A DNA stretch of 64,000 bases from Dactylorhiza incarnata. Its lineage: Eukaryota > Streptophyta > Magnoliopsida > Asparagales > Orchidaceae. A program made the position numbers and the translations under genes. The DNA lies in NCBI GenBank assembly GCA_033032865.1, contig JAWHQI010000079.1:9118501-9182500 (forward strand), read 5' to 3'. Below the pieces are notes generated by a model. The model saw nothing but the letters and a program-made list of their open reading frames with translations. It made no database searches and was not told the DNA's origin. Shown piece after piece: positions 12,547-24,693 of this stretch; the stretch's first letter is position 1; every line of letters starts with the position of its first letter.

Positions 12547-13567
12547 ATGACCCGAGGAAGCTCTTCGAGTAGTCCCGATATTCATTTTGATCCAGAGATC
12601 GAGCGCACTCTTCTGCAGCACCTCCGAACTCGTGATCGGGATTTTGATTTGAATTTCGAAGAGTCGATCGGAGACACTATACCAGAAACTATGGGTGAGC
12701 CCAATCCCAATCCGAATGAGGCCCCGCAACGGACCATGTCCTATTATGCGCAGCCGAACTTAGAAGGGACACAATCTAGTATCGTCCGCCCCGCGCTGGC
12801 GAACAATAACTTTGAGATCAAGTCTAGCATCATACAAATGGTGCAACAATCGGTGACCTTTGATGGACTGCCGGACGAAGATCCAAATTCACATCTTGCT
12901 AATTTTCTTGAAATCTGCGATACCTTTAAAATCAATGGCGTTACTGATGACGCCATTCGATTGCGGTTATTTCCTTTTTCCTTGCGGTCAAAGGACAAAC
13001 AGTGGTTGGGCTCTCTTCCTAGAGGATCCATCACTACATGGGCCGAAATGGCGGAAAAATTCTTAACTAAATATTTTCCTCCTGCCAAGACCGCCAAATT
13101 GCTCACTGATATCGCTTCTTTTATGCAAATCGACTCGGAGACTCTCTATGATACATGGGAGCGCTTCAAGGAACTTTTGCGTAGATGCCCTCGCCATGCA
13201 CTTCATACTTGGCAACAAGTACAAATTTTCTATAATGGCTTAAATTTTCAAACAAGGCAGATGATTGATGTGGCCGCTGGAGGTATTCTTAATAATAAAA
13301 CTCCGGAGGCCGCTCAAGAGCTTTTCGAGGAAATGACCATAAATGCTTACCAGTGGAATGTGTCTCGGTCGCATCCTAATAAGCCGGACGGTCTTTTCGA
13401 AGTTGATGCCACGACAAGTTTAGCTTTGCAAATTGAGCGCTTAACCAAGCAAGTGGCGGAGATGTCTGTTTCCTCCGCCACTCCATCGTGGAATTATAAT
13501 AATAATGTAATAGAAGAGCAGGTTGACTACATGGGGAATCCGCCTCTGCCTTCCTATAACCCATTTG
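12547..13567 (+). pseudogene. Athila-1 gag, C-terminally deleted
   Basis: The frame from the ATG at 12547 encodes about 340 residues of uninterrupted Athila gag: an acidic N-terminus, the conserved block with LEICDTFKINGVTDDAIRLR (about residues 120-140), the W..LPRGSITTW segment, and the LFEEMTINAYQWN region (about 262-274). At about 13565, after a SYNP motif also present at 300 in Athila-0, the sequence jumps to the RT-RNase H region. The last dozen residues to 13596 are therefore out-of-frame RT sequence. Among the three Athila gag copies here this one has the longest intact N-terminal frame. Confidence 0.85.
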
Positions 13568-15418
13568 TTGGAAAAAGAATCTTCTTTTGTTTTTGATGAC
13601 GAATGTTTATCTGCGTTTAAAATTATTAAAGATAAACTTATCAACTCGCCAATATTAGTAGAGCCGGATTGGTCCTTACCGTTTGAGATTATGTGCGACG
13701 CGAGCAATTTTGCGGTAGGTGCCGTGTTAGGCCAGTGAAGAAACTAATATTTCCATCCTATTTATTATGCTAGTAAAGCACTCATATCCGCACAAGCTAA
13801 CTACACCACGACCGAAAAGGAACTTCTAGCCATTGTCTTCGCATTTGCTAAGTTTAGGTCTTATATTACTCTTTCTAAAGTCATAGTTTTCACTGATCAT
13901 TCTGCCTTCAGGTACCTACTAAATAAGGCAGACGCCAAGCCTCGATTATTGAGATGGATCCTCCTGCTGCAAGAATTTGACTTGGAGATCCGGGACAAGA
14001 AAGGAGCAGATAACTTGGCGGCCGATCATCTCTCCAGCTTAGAGAACCCTGTTGCGGATACACTGGCAGAGGCCGACATTGATGACAAATTTCCTGAAGA
14101 GCGCCTCCTCGCAATCGAAAAGTTAATGAATTCTTCTAGCCCTTGGTTTGCAGATTTGGCCAACTATCTAGTGGCACGGGTCCTGCCAAAAGATTTTTCA
14201 AGTCAGCAAAAGAAGAAATTCTTTTCCGACATGAAGAACTAATTTTGGGAGGACCCCTTCTTATTTCGTATCTGCGCGGATCAAGTAGGAAGAAGATGTG
14301 TTTCGAGCGAGGAAGGCTTGCAAATTTTGCGACACTGCCGTGAAGGACCAACCTGCGGACATTACCAAGCCAACCGGACCGCAAGAAAAGTGTTGGAGGT
14401 CGGTTTTTACTGGCCCTCGATCTTTAAAGATGCTCACTCTTTTGTGAAGGGATGCGATAGCTGTCAAAGGTCAGGTAACATATCTCATCGAGACGAAATG
14501 TCCCAAAACTCCTTTTTGGAGTGTGAAATTTTTGATCTATGGGTTATCGATTTCGTAGGTCCTCTACCTCCCTCATTTAATAATAAATATATTCTCGTTG
14601 CGGTTGACTATGTGTCGAGGTGGGCGGAAGCACAAGCTCTCCCCACCAACGATGCAAGAGTCGTCATCAAATTTTTAAAGAAATTATTCTCTCGTTTTGG
14701 CACACCTCGCGCTATAGTTAGTGATAGGGGAACACACTTCTGCAATAGCCAGTTTGCTAAAATTTTAGCAAAACATGGCGTTACACACAAACTCTCCACC
14801 GCCTATCACCCACAAACTAGTGGCCATGTGGAGGTGGTGAACCGCGAGCTTAAGCGGATTTTGGAAAAGACTGTCTCTTTTAATAGGAAGGACTAGTCAT
14901 TGAAGCTCGATGATGCTCTATGGGCTTATCGGACAGCGTACAAGACCGCCATCGGTTGTACCCCATACCGATTAGTCTATGGTAAGGCGTGCCACCTTCC
15001 GGTTGAGTTAGAGCACCGCGCTTATTGGGCGCTAAAATTCCTTAACCTTGATTCTACTTTGGCCTCCGAGCAAAGAAAATTCCAACTGAATGAACTAGAT
15101 GAATGGCGTGCTAACGCCTATGAAAATAATAAATTTTATAAGGAGCGCTCAAAGTTCTATCATGATAAAAATATCAAGTTTCCTAAAAGATTTTCACCGG
15201 GCGATCTCGTCCTTCTTTACAACTCACGCCTTCGTCTTTTTCCGGGTAAATTAAAGTCCCGATGGTCCGGCCCCTTTGTTGTTAAAGAGGTTAGGCCATA
15301 CGGGACCGTTCTTATCTCCCACCCGGAATTCAGCTCCTTTAAAGTGAACGGTCACCGCTTAAAATTTTATTTTTCTAATGAGACTTTGGCCACCAATATT
15401 GAAACTCTCACCATATAA
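13566..15418 (+). pseudogene. Athila-1 RT end, RNase H and integrase
   Basis: One reading frame runs from the deletion junction to the TAA at 15416, broken by stops at 13736, 13745, 14240 and 14894. It starts in the RT connection with the LPFEIMCDAS motif, where the Asp belongs to the RNase H core. RNase H continues with TTTEKELLA and FTDHSA. Integrase begins with an HHCC zinc motif (His and Cys from about 14330 to 14465) and has catalytic Asp in VIDFVGP (about 14550), Asp in VSDRGTHF (about 14728) and Glu in [10 protein letters not shown] (about 14830), followed by the usual C-terminal segment with the RWSGPFVV motif near 15260. The catalytic triad is intact but the stops disable it. Confidence 0.88.
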
Positions 15419-15620
15419 TCTTTCATGCCAATTAGTCAAGCTACGCGACGGTAAACAAAGCGCTGTTGGGAGGCACCCCAGAAAAAAAATTATCTTCCTA
15501 CTATTTTGTTTTAACATGTTTTTACAGGTTTCTGTTATCACCTCCCCGACTTTGCTATCAGGGATGTCATCTTTCCTCTCTTCTTCTTTTAATGCATTTT
15601 TATTACTGCATACCTAGTTT

Positions 15621-15658
15621 TAAACATTGGGGACAATGTTTAACTTTAAGTATGGGGG
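15621..15658 (+). other. Stem-loop and purine module A of Athila-1
   Basis: TAAACATTG (15621-15629) pairs perfectly with CAATGTTTA (15634-15642) around a GGGA loop: a 9-bp stem. AAGTATGGGGG follows at 15648-15658. Athila-2 has an equivalent at 49581-49617. Confidence 0.7.
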
Positions 15659-17109
15659 TATAGCACCTTAATCTAATATAAAAAAAATATAAAATCCAAA
15701 AAAAAATCCAAAAAGATGCAATATTTTTCTTTCCCTTGTCTTTATCATTTACAAAACAAAATATAATAAAAAAAATTTTGAATAAAACTTATATAAGACA
15801 ATTAATAAGTTGAGTTGTTTTTTTGCTAAATCATTTAGTACCCCATAACTTTGCATTTTTCTTGTTTTTATTCATTCACATACTTGTTTAGTTAATATAA
15901 ATTAGATTAACTTTCATATTGTCTATGTTTCATGAGTAATATGTTGACTCATGTGGTGTTTCTAATTAAGGTATATACTATTTTTGAAAAAACTCTTAAA
16001 TATTTGCACTTTTTCATAGCCATTTTTCTTTATGTTTTTCACTATTATAAAATCTACCATCTCATGTTTTCCTTGCTAAAAATCTTTGAAATAATTGATT
16101 ACTGTTAAGTATAGTAGATGCGAATCGATCTAGACGCTTATTATCTTCATTTTTCATGAAAAGTCAATTATCTTTATTTTCTATCCGGAATTTACTTCTC
16201 TTTACTTTTTCAATACTTTGCTTTAAGTGGACTAAAGAGCATGAATCTGATTTAGGCATCCTTTTGATCAGTTTGAGCTTTTGTATCCCAAACCTTAAAT
16301 TCTTAATCATTGCTAGCCACGTTGCGCTTTTTCCATTTTCTTTGTAAGCCCCACCTATTTCTCACCAAAGCCATAAAGTTTACCCATTTTGCACACTTAA
16401 AACTTTTGAGCTTTATTTGTCACTTGTGTGTACTACATTTTGTGAAAATGGTGGAGATTTGTATTATATCTCAATTGATACAAAAGAAAAAAAAGGGAAA
16501 AACCCAATTGTTTCAAAAGAAGGAAAAAGATATGATATATATATCTATATATATGAAAAAAGGATTATGAATGACATTTTAACCTCAACTTTATATTGCA
16601 AAATTACTTGGGGTGTCAAAATTTTATTTTCTAGCAACAAGTTCTTTGCAAAGCTCTTCTTTTTTGTTTTAAGTGTGCTTTACCCTTCATGTTTATCTTT
16701 TGAATTCCACACCCTTAAAACCTAAGCCAAAAAGATACACCTAATGAAAGTCATTTTGCTTCATGCTCCCAAGGTTTATCTTTAGTACGATAGCGAGAAA
16801 GTAAATTGAGTAAGTTTCTAGGTAGCAATATTGATCTTTGATTTAGATTGATATGATTATAAAATGTCTCTTAGATTTTAGTAGCAACTCAATATCCTTT
16901 TCATTCATCACATTACTCAATTTTTAATTTTGCTTAAAACATGAGATGATTTATTTTTATAGTGAAAATTGTAAAACTTTGTGCCAAGACTAAGTAAGAA
17001 TGTTTAGGTTTCTTTTCATAATTTCTCTATCTTAATTTTGCATCGTACTTGTGTTTGACATAGCCAATTAGTTTGGTTAGTCCTTTTTATCTTCGCTAGC
17101 TCGTATGTC

Positions 17110-17149
17110 TTTGCTTGAGGACAAGCAAAATAATAAGTTTGGGAGAATT
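17110..17149 (+). other. Stem-loop and polypurine tract (module B) of Athila-1
   Basis: TTTGCTTG (17110-17117) pairs with CAAGCAAA (17122-17129) around an AGGA loop. AAGTTTGGGAG follows at 17135-17145 and lies just before the 3' LTR, so it is the expected plus-strand primer. The stem sequence differs from module A while the loop type and the downstream motif agree. Confidence 0.75.
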
Positions 17150-18712
17150 TGATGATGCATAATTTGACCTAAGTTATTAATATGGATATTTAAATATTAT
17201 AATATAAATAAATATATATTGTTAATTTTATCCGTTAAATCGTATCTTTTTATAATTATATCCTAACCACGTATATTTTACTATTTTTGCAGGATCCCGG
17301 GACAGTTGCATTATCATTTCTAAAGAGCACGCCTTTATTTAGGGTGTGCCAAACTAAATATTGAGCGCAACAATGTTACCGTGTTACTGAACCATATTCA
17401 AGAAGAGAATGAAGCCCAAATGGTCCGATGAGATATTTTCTCCTAAGTATGAAAGAGGCTAGCCACCTTTGACTATAAATTCAGCATGTGTTCATGAAGG
17501 AAGCTTCTTGGAAAGAGAGAAAGCTAGCCAACTTTGATCATACTTTTCAAGGCATGACAAATGTGAAAAGGAGTAGCCGTCGTTGACCTTTAAAACCAAC
17601 ATGTGTTTTTGACCAAGCGAAGCTTCATCCTCATGTCATCTACCATCTCTACCTCTTTAGTTTTGGCCCTATAAATAGGCATGAAGGAAGAGGGAGAGGG
17701 GATCATCCTTCCTCCTTCATTTGAGCCTTTTAGAGAGCTGTTGAGAGTTTATGCTTAGAGTATTTTAGCTTAATGTTTTCATGCTTTAATGTTCTTGCAA
17801 TCTTTTTTATCGTACTTGTAATCTTTTTGCAAACTCACTTTGTAATATCTTTATGACCTTTTGATAATTCCTTTTCAATAAGAAATAAAATAGTTTGTTA
17901 TTCCCTTTCTCTCTGTGTGTGTCTTATTATGCATATTCTTAACATGATTTTCATTTCCTACTTTATTATGAGTAACTAAACTTTGTTTAGTGCTTGATCA
18001 AGATGATCCGAGGAATGAAATGATCTTCTCTTCTTAATTTAATTTCTTTTTCTCTTTTAACGAATGCTTAGGATTTACCCTTGATTAATATTTAGTGAGA
18101 TCATATTATCGATATATGATTTTCACTTTTGTTCCCGTATTCTAGTAGCCGAAAGGATCGTGTGTACGGAATGATCACTCACAGGTAAAGGGAGTTGAAT
18201 GCAATCCTTGAAAGAGGACGACGTAAATCTCCTGGATTGGAGTCAAATCCAATAGCGGGGTTCCCCACGTAAAGTGAGCTTTGGGGGTTTCGATTGTAGA
18301 ATGAAAGTTCGGTCGATCAACCTAAACTCAGTTGGGCGTAGCCTTGAAATAGGTGCGTTCATGTTTCAGGAATCTCCACGGTCCAAGTATTTCCGTTAAA
18401 GTGATTTAGAAATTTATTTATTTTTATTTTGATCGTTTTATTCCGAGGTGAGTCGAGATCAAGTGCTAGTCTTTTTATATAGTCTAAACCACCTCTTTTT
18501 AATCATAATCTCTCTTTTTGCAAAACCAACTCAAAATCTATTTGATAGGATAATAGCGAGTTATTTGAAGTAGAAGTATTCGACGTGCCCTGGTTCTAAT
18601 ACGACCTTGATATTTCATATCCTATACTATAATCGATAAGGTACACTTGCCTTTATCGAGCATAGAATCAGAGAAAATCAAAATCATTTATAAAACACAA
18701 ATTTCTCTATCA
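17150..18712 (+). repeat. Athila-1 3' LTR
   Basis: A 1,563-bp copy of 10769-12332. Differences include a small insertion near 17205, a deletion near 17618 and about 35 substitutions by eye. TATA box at 17670-17677. AGGAT at 18713-18717 completes the target duplication. Confidence 0.93.
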
Positions 18713-18717
18713 AGGAT

Positions 18718-19473
18718 TATGAAGAAACATTTAGCCCTGTTGCCAAGATGACTTCGGTCCAGGTAGTGATCGCATTGGCAGCTTGCCAAGGTTGGAAGAT
18801 TTGGCAACTCGACGTGAAGAACGCTTTTTTATATGGCGAGATTGACAAGGATATCTTTATGGATCAGCCACATGGGTATGTATCCGAAGAGCACCCAAGA
18901 TATGTTTGCAAGCTCAAGAATGCTCTTTACGGCTTGAAGCAAGCGCCTCGGGCGTGGTACGGGAAGATCGCAGAATACCTCCAGTTCTGCCGGTACTTTG
19001 CATTTGATTCTGATTCGAGCTTATTTGTTAAGAAGACGGGGGAGCTTCAGGTCTTGGTGTTGTTGTACGTGGATGATATGATCGTCACGGGGAATTCTAA
19101 GATGGAGGTAGCTAGGCTTCATGCTGAGCTAGCTATCAGATTTGAGATGAAGGATTTGGGCGAACTCCACCATTTCCTTGGGCTCGAAGTGGAGAGGAAA
19201 GAGAGCGGTATGCTCATTTCCGAGAAGGGATATGCGGATCGAATCGTGAAGAGATTCGGCATGGAAGGGGGGAAGAGCAGCTCTACTCCACTGGAGGTTG
19301 GAGTTCATCTTCGTCGAGATGAAGGGAGGATTCTTACCGATCCTTTGGTGTTCCTGGCTTTGGTCGAAAGCTTGATATACTTGACGATCACAAGGCCAGA
19401 TATTGCTTATGCAGTTGGCATGGTGAGTCGGTTCATGGCAGAGCCTCGGAAGCCTCATCTTGTGGCGGCTAGG
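18718..19473 (+). pseudogene. Copia-1 RT core (middle segment)
   Basis: After the Athila-1 duplication the copia RT frame resumes at 18718 without a stop to the copia-2 insertion at 19474. It carries the DVKNAFLYGEID motif with the first catalytic Asp (about 18810), the [11 protein letters not shown] motif (about 18930), and the catalytic YVDD at 19065-19076, followed by FLGLEV and TRPDIAYAV motifs. All three RT catalytic Asp are present. The reading frame to 19479 only borrows its last codons from the copia-2 LTR. Confidence 0.92.
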
Positions 19474-20522
19474 TGTTGAAAATGTTGAAGTGGAAGTTTG
19501 TGGAGCTTTTGGACCTGGGCGGTCTAGAAGAAGGTCGCGCAGTCTGGTGAGACCACACGACCTAGCGATCTGTTCTGCGGTCAGGCTTATATTGCCTAGC
19601 CGTAGTCTCCTGGCATGACCGCTGGTATCTGTCCAAGGCAGCTGAAGGTGAGGCCGCGCGGTCTGTCTGTGACCTCGTGGCGGGTTGGCGTCTTCAGGTC
19701 GCGCGGTCTGCGCTTATGACTGCGTGGTGCTGGCAGCCGATCTGGTGGCTGTGGCTGTCCGGCATCTTGGCAGTCTTGCGATCTCCCTATGGAGTCGCGA
19801 CTTGACTGAGGGAGTGACGATCTCCCGCGGTCTGGTGTGAAGCTGGTGAGCTCATCAAATGAAGCAGAAAGGACTGTTGCTGATCGCGCGGGTTGACCGG
19901 TCTGGTCACGCGATCTGGGGGTGGTGATCCAATCTCATAGGGTGGTGACTGGATCAGGTCTCATGCATATAAATAGGAGCCACTGTAGCAACAACAATAA
20001 CACACCAAGTGTAAGCTGAGTCTTTCCTAATTCCTGCGGTCTGTATTATTGTGACCGGGTGGTCTGCTGATTGAACTTTTGTTGTGCAGCTTCTGCGGAT
20101 AGTGCGGTCTGCAGCGATCACCTCTTCCTTTGAAAGTGTTCGGGCAGTCTGCGGCTTGCAGTGTGGGTTGCTGGAGTTCGAGAGAATCAGTGGAGTTCGT
20201 AAGGAGGGTGCGGTTTGCTCAGCGGTCTGAGGTGGTGTTCTGTAACTAGCAGTGTTGTGTGGTTAGGCGGCTTGCAGAGATCCGCAAGGAGACCGGGTGG
20301 TCTGGAGCGGTCTCAGTTATCTTCCTTTCAAGTTGTGTATTTTCTTCTTCTATTTTGTGTGCTGGCGAAATCATGTCTCGCAAAGCATACCTCTCCCTGT
20401 AATGAAGTTTATGCTATCAATAAAGATTACTTGTTTGCCTCCATGTGCTTCTGGTTGTTTGGCTTGTGAACTCTAAGTTGTTTGTTTCCTGCTCACTCCA
20501 TAAAGATTCGAAAAATTTCACA
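19474..20522 (+). repeat. Copia-2 5' LTR
   Basis: A 1,049-bp LTR, TGTTGAAAATG to TTTCACA, matching 24679-25729. GCGGTCT and near variants such as GCGCGGTCTG are scattered through it. TATAAATA is at 19968-19975; a CAATAAAGATTAC poly(A)-like site is near 20419. The primer site TGATATCAGAGTG starts at 20523 (iMet type, imperfect). Confidence 0.93.
19968..19975 (+). promoter_or_regulatory. TATA box of the copia-2 5' LTR
   Basis: TATAAATAGG about 495 bp into the LTR, with an identical site in the 3' LTR at 25175-25182. Confidence 0.7.
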
Positions 20523-20610
20523 TGATATCAGAGTGAGGTTGGAGTGGATAGAGCAGTGAACAACTTAGAGTATCCATCACCTTTGTGAAGAAGGAACCAG
20601 TGCTAGAGCC

Positions 20611-23600
20611 ATGGAAGTGAGGGGTCTTGGAATTGAGATGCTCAACTCGACCAACTTTAAGAAGTGGAGGTCTTGTATGCAAAGCTATCTTCTGGGTGAG
20701 GACCTCTGGGAGGTAGTTGGAGGAGAAAGCACGGAGGAAGTCTTTCTGGTTGGAGATAACCATCATGAGGTGAGGAGCTGGAGGAGGATCAATGCCAAAG
20801 CAGAGTTCGCCCTAAAGAGGGCAATATCACCAGATCTGTTTGATCACATCTTGGGGTGTGCATCAGCTGTTGAGATCTGGAGAGCCCTGGATGGGCTGTT
20901 TAACAAGAAGAATGTGGCAAGACTCCTATTCCTGGAGAATGAGCTGGCCAGATCGGCTCAAGGTGACCTTTCCATCTCAATGCTCTTCTTGAAGATGAAG
21001 AACTTGTGCGCCGAGATTTCAGCGCTGGATCCTGATGAGCCAATTTCTGAGGCAAAGCTGAAGAGGCACATTATCCGTAGCTTGCGAAAGGAATATGTTG
21101 CCTTTGTGACGTCGGTGCAGGGTCGGGCAAATCAGCCGTCTCTGCTGGAGCTGGAAAATCTTCTTGCTTCGCAGGAGAGTCTAGCAAGGCAGATGGCGGG
21201 GGTGTCAGTGTCTGGGGGAGATGGCGAAGTTCTTTTCACTGGGAAGAAGAAGAAGTGGGATAAGAAGAAGACCGCTGGAGGAGGCAATGGCCCTTCAACT
21301 TTTGGACAGCAGGAGAGGGGCTATGCTCCTAAGTCTGAAGGGAAGAAGAAAGGGGAAGGTCCCAAGTGCTTCACGTGCGGAAAGGTTGGTCACATCAGGA
21401 AGGAGTGTCGGGTGAATCTTCAGTCGGGGCATGCTGCTGCAGGAAAGGGGAAGCTGAAGCCAGGCAGGTTGATGGAGGATGGGGAGGAGCTTTCTCGGCT
21501 TCTGTTGGAGATGAGGCTCCTCTCAACTATCATGAGGACTGGATCATGGACTCGGGGTGTGGGCATCACCTCACTGGGGACGAGTCGAAGCTTTCATCAG
21601 CGCAGCCTTATTCAGGTAATGATGCAATTATTACTGCCGATAATACTGTGTATGCTGTAGAGAAGGTGGGGGTTGTTTCCTTGGGCAGTGATAAGGGGCC
21701 GCCTACGTTGAGAAGTGTCTATCATGTGCCTGGTATGAAGAAAAACCTCTTCTCCATGACCAATGCTGTAGACGCTGGTTATCACGTTCTGTTTGGCCCA
21801 ACAGAAGTGAGGTTTCTTCGGAATGTGGAGGCGGTGAAGACTGAGGTAGTTCATGTGGGGAGGAGAGCTAAAAAGACTTGTTCGTGCTTTCGACAAGTTC
21901 TTATGTTGACAAGATGCGGATGAACGACAGTGATGTGATATGGCACGAGAGTTTGGGGCACGTAGGGATGGATAAGCTGAAGGCTATGGAGGTGAGAGGT
22001 CTGGTCAAGGGCCTGCCTAGTCTATCCTCCTACGGAGATGGTCATTTGTGCGCGGGATGTCAGTTCGGCAAGTCTCATCGACTACCGTTTGACAAGTCGC
22101 AGACAAGGAGTAGTGCGCCGTTGGAGTGCATCCACAGTGACTTGATGGGACCAACTGCTACCCTAAGCCTCGGAGGCAGCATATATATGCTGGTGTTGAT
22201 TGATGATTACACCAGATATGTCTGGGTATATTTCTTGAAGGAGAAGGCAGAGGCGTTTGCCAAGTTTGTGGAGTTTAAGGAGCTCGTGGAGGGTCGGCTT
22301 GGACTGCGGGTTAAGAAGCTAAGGACTGACAACGGAGGGGAGTTCACCTCTGGTGAGTTCTCTACTTTTTGAAGGAAGGCGGGCATCCGAAGGGAGCTTA
22401 CTTGTGCACATACTCCACAACAAAATGGAGTTGCAGAGCGGAAGATCTGTCATCTGACGGAGACCTGCAAGTGTTGACTGCATGCCAAGAGTATCCCAAA
22501 GTCCTTCTGGGCGGAGGGAATGTCTTGTGATGCCTACATCATCAACAGGATGCCTCTGAGTCCCATCAATATGAAGACCCCGCATGAACTGATGTTCAAG
22601 GAAAAGCCAAGTGTGGCACACCTTCGGGTGTTTGGTTCCACCTGTTATGTGCACGTTCTAGATGCGCTTCGGACAAAGCTAGATGCGGAGGCAAGGAAGC
22701 TAGTTTTCGTGGGGTATGATGACCAGAAGAAGGGCTGGAAGTGCATGGACCCCGAGACGCGGAGATTTGTTGTATCTCGCGATGTTGTGTTCGACAAGGT
22801 GACGTCGTACAAGGGAAGTTCTGGTGTGGAGCTACCAGAGAGCAGGGTGGAGGAGCCGGAGAGGGCTGTGGAAAATCTTCAGGTGGAGCTACCTGTGTCA
22901 CCAGGTGGTCCATCAATATCTAGTTCTGAGGCGGAGGCTTCTGGGTCAGGAAGCAGGGGGAGCGATGCTCCGAGTACGTCTAGAAGAGGAGCTAGGAAAT
23001 AAGCGGCCGAAGATACTGCGAGTCAGGGGAAGGCATTGCGAAGATCGAAGCGAACTATCATTGCCCCTGATCGCTATACAGGAGGAAACATGGTGAGCTT
23101 TGTCTCTTGTTTCTTTGCTGGTCCCTTGGATGAGAGGGAGTCGTTGAGCTTTGAGAAGGCCAGAGGTGTGAAGGAGTGGGACATTGCAATGCAAGAAGAG
23201 ATGACAACTCTCGAGAAGAATGAGACCTGGTCTCTGGTGCCCAGGCCCAAGGGCACCACTCCTGTGACATGCAAGTGGGTCTACAAGCTGAAGAAGAAGG
23301 CTGATGGCAGCATCGAGCGATACAAGGCTCGCCTTGTGGCTCGGGGGTTCTCGCAGCAATACGGTGAAGAATATGAGGAGACATTCAGTCCGGTGGCTAA
23401 AATGACTTCAGTACGGGTTGTGATTGCCTTGGCGGCTTGTTGGGGGTGGAAGATTTGGCAGCTTGACGTAAAGAATGCGTTCTTGTACGGCGAGATTGAT
23501 AAGGACATCCTCATGGTCTAGCCACCAGGCTTTGTTTCTGAAGATTTTTTGGAGCATGTCTGCAAGTTGAAGAAGGCCCTGTAGGGGTTGAAGCAAGCGC

Positions 23601-24693
23601 CGAGGGCGTGGAACGGAAAGATTGCAGAGTATCTCTTATTCTGCGAGTTTGGTGCTTCAGACTCAGACTCAAGCTTGTTCGTCAAGAAGAGTGGGGAGCT
23701 TCAAGTCATCGTGCTGCTTTACGTCGACGATATGATCGTGATGGGGAACTCAAAGGAGTAGGTAGCGCAGCTTCGGGCAGAGCTATCTATCAGGTTTGAG
23801 ATGAAGGATCTGGGTGAGCTTCACCATTTCCTTGGACTCGAGGTACAGAGGAAGGTGAGTGGAGTGCTAGTGTCCCAGGCTTGATATGCGGAGCGGATTG
23901 TTGAGCGGTTCGGCATGAAGGAAGGGAAGTGCATCTCCACACCTCTCGAGAAGGCTATGAAGCTTCGGAAGGATGAGGGAAGGATTCTGCAAGATCCGTT
24001 GGTGTTCCGAGCTCTGGTTGGGAGTTTGATCTATCTGATGATCACTAGGTCAGACATTGCGTATGCAGTTGGCACAGTGAGTCGGTATATGGTGGAGCCA
24101 CGGATGCCTCATCTGCTAGCGGCCAAGAATATACTAAAGTATGTCAAGGAGACCTCAGATATGGGTCTCCTTTACAGGAGGGATGCGGGCTTCGAGGTGC
24201 ATGGGTACATGGATGCTGATTACGGGGGAGATTCGGATGATCAGAAGTCGACGTCTGGATACGTCTTCATGACGGGCCCCACGACTATATCATGGTGCAG
24301 CAAGAAGCAGGATTCTGTGTCGGTCTCAACCACGGAAGCGGAATACAAGGCTTCGACCTTGGCAGCTCAGGAAGCCATTTGGTTTAGGAGGTTGGTTGGA
24401 GACGTCCATAAGGAGGTTCGGGAGCCGACTCTGCTCCGCGGTGACAATGAGAGTGCTCTCAAACTGGTAACCAACCCAGTTTGTCACGCGAGGACCAAGC
24501 ATATCGAGATCGAGCATCATTTCATTCGTGAGAAGGTGCTCGAGGGGTCTCTTTCGGTCGAGCATGTTCGGAGTCAGGACAACATTGCTGACATCTTCAC
24601 AAAGGTGCTGGAAAAGGGGCCGTTCACACGGCTGAGGAGCTTACTGGGTCTGTTTTCAACTTCCCACTTCAAGGGGAGTGTTGAAAATGTTGA
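20611..24693 (+). pseudogene. Copia-2 gag-pol polyprotein gene, degraded
   Basis: Starts at the ATG at 20611. Gag is open for about 290 codons with a CCHC knuckle CFTCGKVGHIRKEC (about 21368-21410). Frameshifts near 21470 and 21870 bracket the protease (IMDSGCGHHLTG, about 21545). Integrase has Asp in HSDLMGP (about 22135), Asp in RTDNGGEF (about 22325) and Glu in NGVAERK (about 22430). RT carries YVDD at 23720-23731, and RNase H runs from about 24200 to the end. In-frame stops lie near 22370, 22475, 22999, 23519, 23582, 23758 and 23882. The final 302-codon stretch from 23915 spans the end of RT, RNase H and then LTR sequence. It is more complete than copia-1 but not functional. Confidence 0.9.
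24671..24678 (+). other. Copia-2 polypurine tract
   Basis: AAGGGGAG directly precedes the 3' LTR; copia-1 has AAGGGGGAG at 26276-26284 in the same position. Confidence 0.75.

Larger units (their letters stand above)
15419..17149 (+). other. Athila-1 3' non-coding region with conserved modules
   Basis: About 1.7 kb, A+T-rich, where other Athila elements keep an env-like ORF; no such gene is visible. It contains a block at 15435-15480 (GACGGTAAACAAAGCGC then GGGAGGCACCCC) shared with Athila-2 and Athila-4, a splice-acceptor-like TTTTTACAG ending at 15527, and two stem-loop plus purine modules listed separately. The rest is low-complexity sequence. Confidence 0.7.
10769..18712 (+). mobile_element. 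Athila-1, internally deleted Athila element in copia-1 RT
   Basis: It is a 7,944-bp element with LTRs 10769-12332 and 17150-18712 and duplication AGGAT at 10764-10768 and 18713-18717. The copia-1 RT frame is in register on both sides. The primer site is tRNA-Asp. It retains gag, the end of RT, RNase H and integrase, but a deletion has removed the gag C-terminus, protease and most of RT. I count about 35 substitutions between its LTRs over about 1,540 aligned bases, plus a few indels, so it is older than Athila-3. Confidence 0.93.
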
